In this document: in pieces, positions 43,030 through 51,758 of the stretch
How the letters are laid out: every line of letters starts with the position of its first letter
How positions within the stretch are numbered: position 1 is the first letter of the stretch
Assembly: GCA_001313365.1 (NCBI GenBank)
Contig: BBFS01000008.1
Span: 1-64,000, forward strand
Source: Paenarthrobacter nitroguajacolicus JCM 14115
Lineage (GTDB): Bacteria > Actinomycetota > Actinomycetes > Actinomycetales > Micrococcaceae
DNA: 64,000 bases
Direction: 5' to 3'
The notes under the pieces: generated by a model
The model's database searches: none
What the model saw: the letters and a program-made list of their open reading frames with translations, nothing else
Told to the model about the DNA's origin: nothing
Program-made: the position numbers and the translations under genes

Positions 43030-43933
43030 ACGTGTCCTCCACGATCTGAACTGTTTGAGTTTGATTCCGTCTGAGACGGGAAAGTGATTTTGCTGTTCCC
43101 AAGTAAACCCAGGTCCCGAAACTGTCCGCGCTTTGAAGGACCTGGTCCCATCGCACCGGTTGTCGGATGCCGAAATAGAGCTCGTTGGAGACCTCCATCG
43201 CGGTTCGCAGGCGCCGGGGTGAGGTGCAGCCCAGCAGTGGTACGTCCCCCCCGTCGCGGAACGGCGCGTGGCGCAGTAACTCCTGCCATTCGCCCATCAC
43301 AGGGTCCATCAGCCGGGAATGGAATCCGTGGCTGACGTTGAGCTGGGTTGATTTAGCGCCGAAGTGTTTCCGCGCGTCCTCAATGTCGGTGATGGGCCCG
43401 GAGAGAACGATCTGGCGTTCGCCGTTGACTGCGGCTACGTCGAGACCGAACGTTGCTGCCGAGGCGATGAGTCCATCTCGTTGTTCCTCTCCTCGTACAG
43501 CCACGGCCAACATCGACCCTCGTCCAGGGGCCGAGGCCATCAAATGACCTCGGCGCCTGGCAAGTTTGATGCCATCAGCCAACGGTATGTATCCGCCTGC
43601 AATGGCCGCTGACAGCGCCCGATGCTGTGTCCGGCTACTGCGTGGGCCAGGTTGCCGCCCACCTGGGTCCACACCCTCCAAGCGGCGATGCTGGCCGCGA
43701 CGAGTGCCACTTGCGTGTTTTCGGTTTTCCCCCAGTTGCTCCGGAGCTGAATCCCAGGCAAGTTCACGGACATCAATGCCGAGCGCATCGGAACATTCAT
43801 CAAAGACGTCGTCGGCCACCTGGAAATTCTTTGTCAGGGCCTTGCCCATTCCCGGACGCTGGCTGCCTTGGCCCGGGAACATAGCGACGGTGGACTCGAG
43901 GCCTCCCCCCCACAGGTCCTCGTTGCCGGTCAT
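43010..43933 (-). CDS. Malonyl-CoA:ACP transacylase (FabD-like)
   Basis: About 307 residues. FPGQGSQRPGMGKAL, active-site VAGHSIGALSAAIAGG, GRGSMLAVAV, VNGERQIVLSGP, the His motif VSHGFHSRLMDPV and the QPVRWDQVL stretch. Arg for malonyl binding is expected in ADGIKLARRRG. It supplies malonyl-ACP. Frame breaks lie near 43240, 43600 and 43730. ATG overlaps the permease stop (ATGA). Confidence 0.9.
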   Translation of the reverse strand: MTGNEDLWGGGLESTVAMFPGQGSQRPGMGKALTKNFQVADDVFDECSDALGIDVRELAWDSAPEQLGENRKHASGTRRGQHRRLEGVDPGGRQPGPRSSRTQHRALSAAIAGGYIPLADGIKLARRRGHLMASAPGRGSMLAVAVRGEEQRDGLIASAATFGLDVAAVNGERQIVLSGPITDIEDARKHFGAKSTQLNVSHGFHSRLMDPVMGEWQELLRHAPFRDGGDVPLLGCTSPRRLRTAMEVSNELYFGIRQPVRWDQVLQSADSFGTWVYLGTAKSLSRLRRNQTQTVQIVEDTYVGRRT

Positions 43934-44809
43934 CGTATGCGCCGACCGATTCGCCAGGAGCCCAGTGCGATGAAGACGACAACCATTCCAAGGAGCACGG
44001 AGAGCGCCAGTGTGTTCGTCACCGCGAGATCGCCGACTGAAGCTGTGATGCCGTAGAACGTCTGGACTGCGTCAACGGCCTGGTCTTGGTTATTTGTCAG
44101 CGCTTCAAGTGCCTGCGACGTGTAAGGCTGGCGGATCAACATGGCTGATTGCGCGAAAGGAAGTGCGTTCAGGACATTGACCACACCGGAGGCAGGGTGC
44201 CGGCCGGGATGTAAGCGCCGGCAAGGAAGCCGATGATGGTTCCAACGATGGTGCTCAGAGCGGAGAAGGCGGTGCTGGACTTGATGAAAGTGACCACGAA
44301 GCTGGACAGCGCGGCAAACGCCGCAGATGAAACCAGGACGACGGCGGCGCATTGTCCAAGCTGGGCCCAGGTCATCAAGGGTTCACCGCGGAAGAGGATG
44401 TAGAGCTGGCCTACCAGGATAACCACCGCCGTCATGATGACGGAGATGACGAAGCTCGCGATCAAGTATCCGAGAATCATGTTCGTCCGCCGTATAGGGG
44501 GAGACGAGGAAGTCACGGAAACGCCCGGTCGACGCATCGTCAACAAATACGTTGAGGGCGGCAAGTCCGGTGGTCAGGGTGGTGATCATCGTGATGCCCG
44601 CAAAAACCCAGGCGTTGACGAAAGCGCTGATTTCCGAGCTGCTTGCGTCAGGGAATCTTGTCTGCAGGTTATCCACTTGCAGGTTGCCGAGGAACAGGGC
44701 GTAAAGGGCGATGAGAATCAGCGCCGAGAGCAGGGAGAAAAATACCCCCGGCCCTGTCGCGGAAAAAGATCATCAGGTTACGGCCGCTGAGAATCATGAT
44801 GCTGTTCAC
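43930..44809 (-). CDS. ABC-2 type exporter permease (DrrB-like)
   Basis: About 292 residues, six membrane helices: MILSGRNLMIFFRDRAGVFF, AFVNAWVFAGITMITTLTTGL, VDDASTGRFRDFLVSPIRR (the cytoplasmic loop typical of ABC-2 permeases), MTAVVILVGQLYILFRGEP, FVVTFIKSSTAFSALSTIVG and LALSVLLGMVVVFIALGSW. It exports the product together with the ATPase at 44806. GTG at 44809 overlaps the ATPase stop. Frame breaks lie near 44190, 44500 and 44745. Confidence 0.88.
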
Positions 44810-45726
44810 GGTTCGCTCCTCTTGGATGTCAGTGCAAGGAAGACATCGTCCATGCGTCCGTGCCGGAACTCGAAGTCGTGGACGCGTTCTGCGCCCACAA
44901 TGAGCAGGTGCCGGGCCTGCTTCGAGTCATCTACCTCAACGCGATAAACATCATTGTCGAGTGTCCAGCTCAGGTCGGCGGTCCTGCAGTACTCCGCGAG
45001 GAATTCATGATCGTCTGTGGTGACGGTGAGGATGCTGTTGCTGTGCTGTTCACGCAATTGCGCAGGCGTTCCCTGGGCGACCAATTTTCCCGAGTCGATG
45101 ATGGAGACCTGGTCCGCCACCTCGGTCTCTTCCATGTAGTGGGTCGTGAGGAAAACGGTCAGGCCGTCGTCGTCGCGAAGTTTGTGAATGGTTTGCCAGA
45201 CTTGTTCCCGGCTCTGCGGGTCCAAGCCGGCGGTCGGCTCGTCAAGGAAAAGAATCTCGGGTCGATGGATAAGAGCCCGCGCGATGTCCGCCCGGCGCTT
45301 CTGGCCACCGGAGAGCCTCCCGTAGAAGGGCTTCTCGAGGAAAGATTCGAGACCTATCAGCTGGGCGAGTTCACTGATGCGCTGGGTCCGCTCGGACCTC
45401 GTGAGCCCGTAAAAACCTGCTCGTATGTCGAGGTTCTGCCTGACCGACAGTGTCGGGTCCAGCAGCGACTGTTGGAAAACGACGCCAATCTTGCGTCGAA
45501 TCTCATCGTCTTCCTTGCCCACGATATGGCCGGCGACCTGAATGGTTCCGCTGTCGAATCCGAGAGTGGTGGTGATGCAGCCGATGGTGGTGGACTTGCC
45601 GGCACCGTTGGTTCCCAGAAAGGCAAAGATGGATGCGCGCTCCACTTGCAGGGACAAATCCTGGACGGCCTGCAAAGAGCCGTATCTCTTGCTTAGGTTA
45701 CTGATTTTAATGACGTTACTGGTCAC
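44806..45726 (-). CDS. DrrA-like ABC exporter ATPase
   Basis: 306 residues, undamaged. Walker A GTNGAGKST, Q-loop VVFQQSLLDPTLSVRQN, signature LSGGQKRRADIARAL, Walker B ILFLDEPTAGLD, switch LTTHYMEE, and the DrrA-type C-terminal regulatory part (FEFRHGRMDDVFLALT). It is the first gene of the PKS operon, so export is expressed before synthesis, a usual arrangement for bioactive or membrane-active products. GTG 45726. Confidence 0.9.
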   Translation of the reverse strand: MTSNVIKISNLSKRYGSLQAVQDLSLQVERASIFAFLGTNGAGKSTTIGCITTTLGFDSGTIQVAGHIVGKEDDEIRRKIGVVFQQSLLDPTLSVRQNLDIRAGFYGLTRSERTQRISELAQLIGLESFLEKPFYGRLSGGQKRRADIARALIHRPEILFLDEPTAGLDPQSREQVWQTIHKLRDDDGLTVFLTTHYMEETEVADQVSIIDSGKLVAQGTPAQLREQHSNSILTVTTDDHEFLAEYCRTADLSWTLDNDVYRVEVDDSKQARHLLIVGAERVHDFEFRHGRMDDVFLALTSKRSEP

Positions 45727-45924
45727 GCATAGCCCCCCACTGTGTGCCTTGAAACAGTTCTGTGGGGGGGCAACAAATGTCGCCCCCCATTCGACAAAGT
45801 AACCACAACGTACCCGATGGATATGAGTGCCGCAAAACCGGCTCCCGGTGGAAAGTGTGTCCCGATCCTCACTGCTGTCGATGCAAGTATGCTGCAGGGC
45901 CGGAATGATGTGATGGTCGAGACT

Positions 45925-46245
45925 TCAATTGCTTCGAGGTGTGAGATGCGCAATTGGCCCTGTGTCAGTCGTGGTGAAATTCTGCGTGGTACTCATTTCA
46001 GTCACATAAATTCTCAAGTTTTCAACACGTTTGTGCAGTTCCTTGGCCGCGGTGGCCGGTGCAGTGTAGGGCATCGGCATCCACGGTGCTCTAGTCCTTG
46101 GATTGGCCGGTACGTCTACTGATGTTATGGCGAAGGGACTTCCGGTCAACGAGGCGGTGGACGAAATTTCATAATTTCCGACCGCCGGCTTGTCTTTGTG
46201 AGGCTGGCGTTTTGGCATTGCGGGGGATGTTTCTGTCAATCTCAT
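45925..46245 (-). CDS. Hypothetical protein, weakly supported
   Basis: 106 residues, MRLTETSPAMPKRQPHKDKP then VGNYEISSTASLTGSPFAIT, ELHKRVENLRIYVTEMSTTQ. Mixed codon use, no known domain and no clear ribosome site. It could be a secreted or structural small protein, or not real. Confidence 0.25.
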   Translation of the reverse strand: MRLTETSPAMPKRQPHKDKPAVGNYEISSTASLTGSPFAITSVDVPANPRTRAPWMPMPYTAPATAAKELHKRVENLRIYVTEMSTTQNFTTTDTGPIAHLTPRSN

Positions 46246-46261
46246 GACAAGTAATTCAAAT

Positions 46262-46560
46262 TTACTGCTGACTTTCCATTGTCTTGAATAATCCGGAATA
46301 TTCTTTGCTCGTGAGCGGAGAAATTAGCTGAACCGGACACTCGCGGATCAGCGACGGCTGGCTGTGATGCCCGAATGTGTCGAAGGGCAATACCGGGTTC
46401 AGTGAGACGTCATAAACGGTTCGCTCGACCCGAGTGGCAGGCCGATAAGGCAGAGTTCTTCTGCAGATCCGCATTGCTTCGGGCCGGAATCACCATCACA
46501 CGAACTCCAATCCCAGGTTTTTCGGCACCGATCATTACAACTCGGTACTTATGGCCTACT
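46262..46560 (-). CDS. Possible short frame-broken gene
   Basis: One frame reads FQVGHKYRVVMIGAEKPGIG and VRVMVIPARSNADLQKNSAL; after a shift near 46440 another reads RTVYDVSLNPVLPFDTFG and CPVQLISPLTSKEYSGLF to a stop at 46262. Together they look like one protein of about 100 residues, perhaps a small regulatory protein of the PKS operon. No start codon or family is clear. Confidence 0.25.
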
Positions 46561-46809
46561 TGAAAGTGACCGCTAAATGAACAGCGGGTGCATTGCGTGT
46601 GCCTTAAGCCGACGGTTGAAATCGGTCCGGGTCAGTTCATCGGCCCTAGTCTCCAACCCCGGACGGCCAAGTCCCGAATTCGGAAGCGTGAGCAGGTTCG
46701 GTGAGGCCAGCGCATCCCGATCCCTAACCTCTGCCGTGCTGTGCGACTTGGTCGACCGCTACCAGGACCTGACCAGGCGCCGCTGCGTTCTTGCAGCTTC
46801 GCGGCGGAG

Positions 46810-46968
46810 TCAGCGGTCCTCGGCCCCTGCAGCCCTCTTCAACTCTGCGATCCTCAGCCGCAAGAAAATGATGGACAAGACCAAGGCATACACGGCCAGG
46901 ACGGCCACCGCGATAACGAAGACCGCGTATAGGATCCCGATGATTCCAAAAGCCGGGCTTAAATTCAC
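46810..46968 (-). CDS. Small single-span membrane protein
   Basis: 52 residues. A GTG start at 46968 gives LSPAFGIIGILYAVFVIAVA then VLAVYALVLSIIFLRLRIAE and a charged tail LKRAAGAEDR. One long hydrophobic helix followed by a basic stop-transfer end. The codon pattern is coding-like and there is a G-rich ribosome site. Unknown family; the strand is that of the PKS operon but the distance argues against shared transcription. Confidence 0.55.
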   Translation of the reverse strand: MNLSPAFGIIGILYAVFVIAVAVLAVYALVLSIIFLRLRIAELKRAAGAEDR

Positions 46969-47180
46969 TGCTACCCCCCCCAATAGTCGTTGAGCCCAAT
47001 GCTATGCAGACGACCAGCGATTCCGCTGTACCCGGGAAGTCGTGCCTCGTTAGATGCGGAGGCTCGCTTGGGCGAGTAACAACTGCTCGCATCTGCACTG
47101 AGGGCCGGACAGCAATTACCGGAAATGCTGTCCGACCCTGAGCTTGGTTCTGAAGGCGAGTCGTTTGGTGTTGGGGGGCG

Positions 47181-48570
47181 CTACACCGTGGCGACCGGCG
47201 CCTTGCTTACTTCAGCTTGCTCGTCGGCGAGTGGTTTGCGTGCGGTTTCTGCGCTCATGAGGAGTCCAACCAGTGAGAGGACTCCGATACCCATCAGGAA
47301 GAATGCCGGTGAGCTGGGGGTTGCCGGTGGTGGCGATCAGCCAGGTGCCGATGAGTGGTGCGACGCCGCCGAAGAGCATGGCTCCGACGTTGAAGGGCAG
47401 TGCGAACCCGAGGTAGCGGGAGCGGGTGCCGAACAGCTCGGTGAAGAAGGAAGGGAAGACGGCATCGTTCATGGCGAAGAACATCAGTGACACGATGAGG
47501 ACCGCGGAGGCGAGGACCACTCCTCCGAAGGAGAGCAGCGTCATGATCGGGTAGCTCAACACGATGAAGGCGATGCTCGAGATCATCAAGGTCCGTTTGC
47601 GGCCGATCCGGTCGGAGAGGCGGGCCGCCAGGGGGGATGAAAATGATGTGCGCGACGAGTCCGATCGTGACCACCAGCGTCGCTGTGGCTTCGCTCATCC
47701 CGGCTTCTTCTATCAGGAATGATGGCGTGTAACTGAGCAGCAGGTAGTAGGCGCCGGCATTGAGTGACATAACGAGCAGTGCTTTGAACATCGACGGAAG
47801 GCTCTTGCGGGTTTCTGACCAGCGGTTTGTGGCCGGAAGTTGGTCGGCCGCTGTCTTGAGCTGCTTCTTCTCGAGTTCCAGCGCCCTGCGGAATTGCGGG
47901 GGGGTGTCTTCCAGTCGCATGCGCAGCCAGAGGCCAACGATACCCAGCGGGCCGGCGATCAGGAACGGGATCCTCCAGCCCCCACTCCTGCATGAATTCC
48001 GGTGAAGTGCTGGCGTAGAGGACCGTGGCCATGAGGGAAGCTACCAGGAACCCTGCGGCAGCGGCGATGGGTACCACGCTGGTGAGCAGGCCCCCCCGTT
48101 TGGCTGCAGGGGCGTACTCGGCAACGAAAGTGCCAGCACCGGCGTATTCGCCTGAGGCGGAGAAGCTCTGCGTCACTCGGAGCAGGAGAAGAAGGATCGG
48201 TGCGGCGACGCCGATGGTGGCATAGCTTGGAATGAAGCCAATGAGGAACGTTGCCCCCCCGGACATGAGGATGATTGTCGTGGCGAGGATGCTCTTGCGT
48301 CCGATTTTGTCGCCAAGCTGCCCCCCCAAACGAAGGCCCCCCCGAGTGGGCGAACAAGGAACGAAAGTGCAAACACCGCAAAGGTGCTCATGAGCGCAAC
48401 TGCCCGGTCCTCCGGGGGGGGAAAGAAGACCACGGCGATGGTGGTCGCGAGGTAGCTGTAGCTGGCGTAGTCGAAGTACTCCAGTAAGGTGCCAAGCCCG
48501 CTGGCAATCACGACTCGGCGGAGTATGGATCGGGGGGGACTGAATCTATGGTGGCTACGGTGGTGGGCAT
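47181..48570 (-). CDS. MHS-family MFS carrier (ProP/shikimate type)
   Basis: About 460 residues, 12 helices. The MHS opening is LRRVVIASGLGTLLEYFDYASYSYLA, followed by RPLGGAFVWGQLGDKIGRKS, LRVTQSFSASGEYAGAGTFVAEYAP (family motif) and RLSDRIGRKRTLMI. MHS carriers move proline, betaine, citrate, ketoglutarate or aromatic acids with protons. ATG 48570 has a GAGGAA site. Frame breaks lie near 47318, 47633, 47900-47985, 48090 and 48250-48420. It is 117 bp after the PucR gene on the same strand and may be its target. Confidence 0.87.
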
Positions 48571-48687
48571 GATGTCGTTCCTCATTTGAGTACCGGATCT
48601 TCGCGGTGGGTCCGCAGGATGTGACGACCATCATGGCACCGAAGGTCACGACAGAATATGGCCGTGGGGGCGAACCTCGACTGTTGG

Positions 48688-50258
48688 TTATGGCCCGTCG
48701 GGTGAGTCCCTAGTGTCGCGGAAGCCTCGGACTTTCAGCGCGAGCCACAGCTCGGTTTGTGCATCGATGCCGTCAAGATCGTGACCGGTGATCTGGACGA
48801 TCCGCTGCATCCGGTTCCGCACAGTGTGTCGGTGGACCCCCATCCGTTCCGCCGTCGCCTCGACGGATCGGCGCTCAAGAAGCCACGTGTGCAGTGTGTT
48901 CAGGAGGGCTTCGCCTCCCCGCGACTTCTCGATGGGGGGGCAAGGACGGCGCTGGAGAAAGATTCCAGGTAGTCCGATGGGCGGCGTTGATCAGGAACTC
49001 GTGCGAGGCCCCGTCGACGTATTCGATGGGAGTGCCGGCCCGACGGCTGGTCTCCAATGCCAGGGTAGCCTGCCTGATGCTGCGGCTGAGTGCTCGGGAG
49101 CCCCCCCGCGTGCCGATGCCCGTGGGGGGGACGCGAAGGCCGTAGTCAGCCAATGCCTGCCGGGGATCGACAGTAGCCAGGCACTCCACGATCCGGTGGC
49201 GATGCCGGACGAAGGGGGCGGCGAGCACCACGCGAGGTCGTCGACGAGAACTTCAGCATGTGTCTCATTGCGCGCTTCGATGCTTACGCCCCCCCACAGC
49301 GGACCCGAATCGATGCCGATACTGCGGAGGAATGTCCGAGCACTGCCCGGCTCCGTAAGCGTCAGGAGACGGGCAAACCGTTCAGCGCGTTTGCGGCGCG
49401 CTGACTCGTCCAGGAACCACACACGTTCAAATTCGAGGGCAAGGAGGGAACGCAGCGCCGGTGCAGCGAGTTCGGCCGTCTCATGGCCTGTAGTAATGCG
49501 GACGCAGAACCCGCGTACGGTGTCGTTGCCCGCGAAGGGGGGGAGATTTCGACCGTTCCTTCGGGGGGCTTGCAGACGTGCCATCGGGATCGGGAGCCAG
49601 CTCGGTTGCGTTCAGGCGAAGTTGTTCTCCGAGTCGTGGAGCTTCTTGACCGGCGAGGCGTTTGCCCAGCGGAGCGAGCAAGTTTGCTGGGAAGGACGAG
49701 CTTCTGGCCATGACCTGCCCGAGGCGGTCATACGCGGCTACCGGCTCCTCGGTCCGTTGCTGCCAGCCGGCGAGCAGGTCTCCGAACGAACCGCCGCGGG
49801 CCACGATCGCGGTGATCTCCATCTGAAGGTCGAGCGGTCGCCTGAACGATTCCCGTTGTCCCTCCGAGTGGAGAACGGTGATAGTGTGCGCAATCCGCCC
49901 GAAGTCGGCAATGTCGCCGGTCAGCAGTGGCAGGTCATGTTCGCTTGCCAGGGTCTGCACCTGTTCCGGGAGGCTTTCGAAGGCTGCCTCTGTGCCGAGG
50001 CCAATGATGAGCCGGAGCGCCGGCGCCCGTAGCTGCCAGCAGGAAACTCTTCCAGGCTGTCCAATCCTCACCGATGTGCAGCCCGCTGGTAAGCACTATC
50101 TCACCGCCGTGGAGCTCAGGGAACCGCCCCCTTCCGCTCGACGGAGATCGGGATACCGGCGGCTCGTTCAACTCCGCTGCTCCGTGCGCCATGGTCAGCC
50201 CGATGTTTGGAATGGAGGCAAGCCTGGCCACCGTGAAGGACTTGGATTCAAGTGCCAT
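48688..50258 (-). CDS. PucR-family transcriptional regulator
   Basis: About 522 residues. N-terminal PucR domain (FTVARLASIPNIGLTMAHGA, GGEIVLTSGLHIGED, LIIGLGTEAAFESLPEQV), a GGDEF-like middle, and the C-terminal HTH_30: LHTWLLERRSVEATAERMGVHRHTVRNRMQRI. PucR proteins respond to purine-catabolic intermediates, and this one diverges from ppnP. Frame breaks lie near 48940, 49120, 49225, 49290, 49545 and 50030. Probable targets are itself, ppnP and the MHS carrier. Confidence 0.85.
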
Positions 50259-50426
50259 GGCCCTATGTTAACAACGATCGGGCCGTATTTCTGTACACAT
50301 CGGCCACTACTTAACTAGCAAAGAGTACGCTCCGGCGATGGTACGGGAAGCATGGCTTCAATAGTGTGATTCTCAGCAGGCCGCAATCAGCGAGCCGAAG
50401 ACCGCAACTGCGAATGGGAGCATGTC

Positions 50427-50740
50427 ATGATCGGCCAGAACGAATACTTCGAGGGACAGGTACGCAGCCTCGAATTCAAGAACGAGCAGGGCAACTTCAC
50501 CGTCGGGGTGATGGAGCCTGGCGAGTGGAAGTTCGAAGCCCCCCCGTCAAGGAGTGGATGCATCTCGTGCGCGGTACCTGGGATGTCCAGCAGCCTGCCG
50601 GTCAGGGGGAGTGGACCACCTACAAGGAAGGCGAACGGTTCGAGGTCCCTGGGGGTACCGACTTCACGGTCCGTGTGAATGACACCGTCGCCTACCTTTG
50701 CCCATATACCGGAGAGTTCCTCGGCCACCTGGACATGTAG
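50427..50740 (+). CDS. ppnP: Pyrimidine/purine nucleoside phosphorylase
   Basis: About 103 residues, a one-domain cupin: MIGQNEYFEGQVRSLEF, NFTVGVMEPGEWKFEA, KEWMHLVRGTWDVQQP, EGERFEVPGGTDFTVRV and AYLCPYTGEFL. This is the DUF1255/PpnP family, which phosphorolyses several nucleosides in vitro. A C-run error near 50540 splits the frame. It diverges from the PucR regulator and ends before a strong hairpin at 50810. Confidence 0.88.
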
Positions 50741-50809
50741 TCCTCAAAGAATGAGACACCACTCGTTGTGAGGTTTCAGAAGTGGACCGGCCGAAGGGAC
50801 CGTGAGTAG

Positions 50810-50846
50810 CTGGGCCTGATTCGGGTGAGACGCGGATCAGGCCCAG
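50810..50846 (+). terminator. Hairpin after ppnP
   Basis: Perfect 11-bp stem CTGGGCCTGAT (50810-50820) with ATCAGGCCCAG (50836-50846). It lies between ppnP and the convergent SMR gene. No clear T run, but position fits termination for one or both. Confidence 0.65.
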
Positions 50847-50980
50847 ACTCAGCAGCGCCATGTACGGGATGGTTTTCAAGCGTCCGGAAGCGCGGCGCTG
50901 AGGCGGGATCGCCGTCGTAATTCTTGAGATGGAAGGCCCGCGTCGGGGGGCGTGTGCCACGGGTTGGGTGTTTCAGATCG

Positions 50981-51331
50981 TCACGGAATGAATGTGTCGG
51001 CTGACTTGATGGTTTTTGCGGGTATGAGTTTCAGGCCGATGACACAGCCGATGATGCCCACAAGGAAGATTATTCGGAGTGGAGTGGGTGTCTCGTTGCC
51101 TTCGACCATTGCCCAGGTAACAGTCAGCGCGGCTCCGGTACCGGTCCATACAGCGTAGGCGGTGCTCATTGGAATCCGTTTGGCTGCAAATCCCAAACCG
51201 AGCATGCTGAGCACCAGACCTACAGCGAACACGCTTGTTGCAATGGTGTTGGTGAATCCCTCGCTTTGCCCGAGGGCCGTGGCCCATACGGCTTCGAGGA
51301 CGGCGCTGGCAAGAAGCACTATCCAGTGCAT
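50981..51331 (-). CDS. SMR-family transporter, second subunit of a pair
   Basis: 116 residues, four helices: MHWIVLLASAVLEAVWATAL (Glu in the first helix), TSVFAVGLVLSMLGLGFAAKRIP, TAYAVWTGTGAALTVTWAM and IIFLVGIIGCVIGLKLIP. Glu in LEAVWATALG is the proton/substrate site of the family. It overlaps the partner by one base and is undamaged. Two adjacent SMR genes usually form a heterodimer that exports guanidinium, quaternary amines or polyamine-like cations. Confidence 0.88.
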   Translation of the reverse strand: MHWIVLLASAVLEAVWATALGQSEGFTNTIATSVFAVGLVLSMLGLGFAAKRIPMSTAYAVWTGTGAALTVTWAMVEGNETPTPLRIIFLVGIIGCVIGLKLIPAKTIKSADTFIP

Positions 51332-51642
51332 TAGCTGACCACCTTCAACCCGACGACGCACCCAATCAGGGCGGTCAGCAGTGCGGCGCGTGAAACGGAA
51401 AGTTTCTCCTGCTTGTTTAGGACGGCAAGCACCGCGGTGAGTACCGCGCCGATGCCCACCCATACGGCATAGGACGTGCCGGTGGGCAGTTCTTTCATCG
51501 CGTAGGCCAGGCCGGCCATGCTGACGGCCATGGAGGCGATGAAGATAAATGTTGGAGCTTGCGCTTGAAACCGTCTGAGGCTCCCAGGCTGTTGCCCAGA
51601 CGCTTCGAGCACGCCGGAAATGATGAGTACGAGCCACGCCAT
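51331..51642 (-). CDS. SMR-family transporter, first subunit of a pair
   Basis: About 103 residues: MAWLVLIISGVLEA then VWATA in a shifted frame, and TFIFIASMAVSMAGLAYAMK, GTSYAVWVGIGAVLTAVLAV, ALLTALIGCVVGLKVVS. The Glu-containing first helix is kept. Two single-base shifts lie near 51560-51600. The stop and the next start overlap (TAA/ATG), showing coupling. TGCACT-type motifs lie in the upstream gap. Confidence 0.8.
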   Translation of the reverse strand: MAWLVLIISGVLEASGQQPGSLRRFQAQAPTFIFIASMAVSMAGLAYAMKELPTGTSYAVWVGIGAVLTAVLAVLNKQEKLSVSRAALLTALIGCVVGLKVVS

Positions 51643-51673
51643 GAGCTTTCCTTGCTGAAGAGAAACCCTGATC

Positions 51674-51750
51674 TGCACTTAGGTGCGGAGGGATTAGTGA
51701 ACGCTGCGGATAACTCTTATTATGCACTATTAGGGCAATGAAATGCACTT
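51674..51750. promoter_or_regulatory. Three TGCACT(T/A) motifs upstream of the SMR pair
   Basis: TGCACTTAGGTGCG at 51674-51687, ATGCACTATTAG near 51722, and ATGCACTTATGG near 51743. The first is an imperfect palindrome like TGCACT-TAG-AGTGCA at 58162-58176 before the XRE-cupin gene. The motif appears only in these two promoters as far as I can see, suggesting one regulator for both. Confidence 0.5.
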
Positions 51751-51758
51751 ATGGTTGC

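Larger units (their letters stand above)
45727..46809. other. Low-coding gap upstream of the PKS operon
   Basis: About 1.1 kb, more AT-rich than its surroundings, with no recognised gene. It must contain the PKS operon promoter. Two weak minus-strand candidates are listed separately (45925-46245 and 46262-46560). No terminator, repeat or tRNA was seen. Confidence 0.5.
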
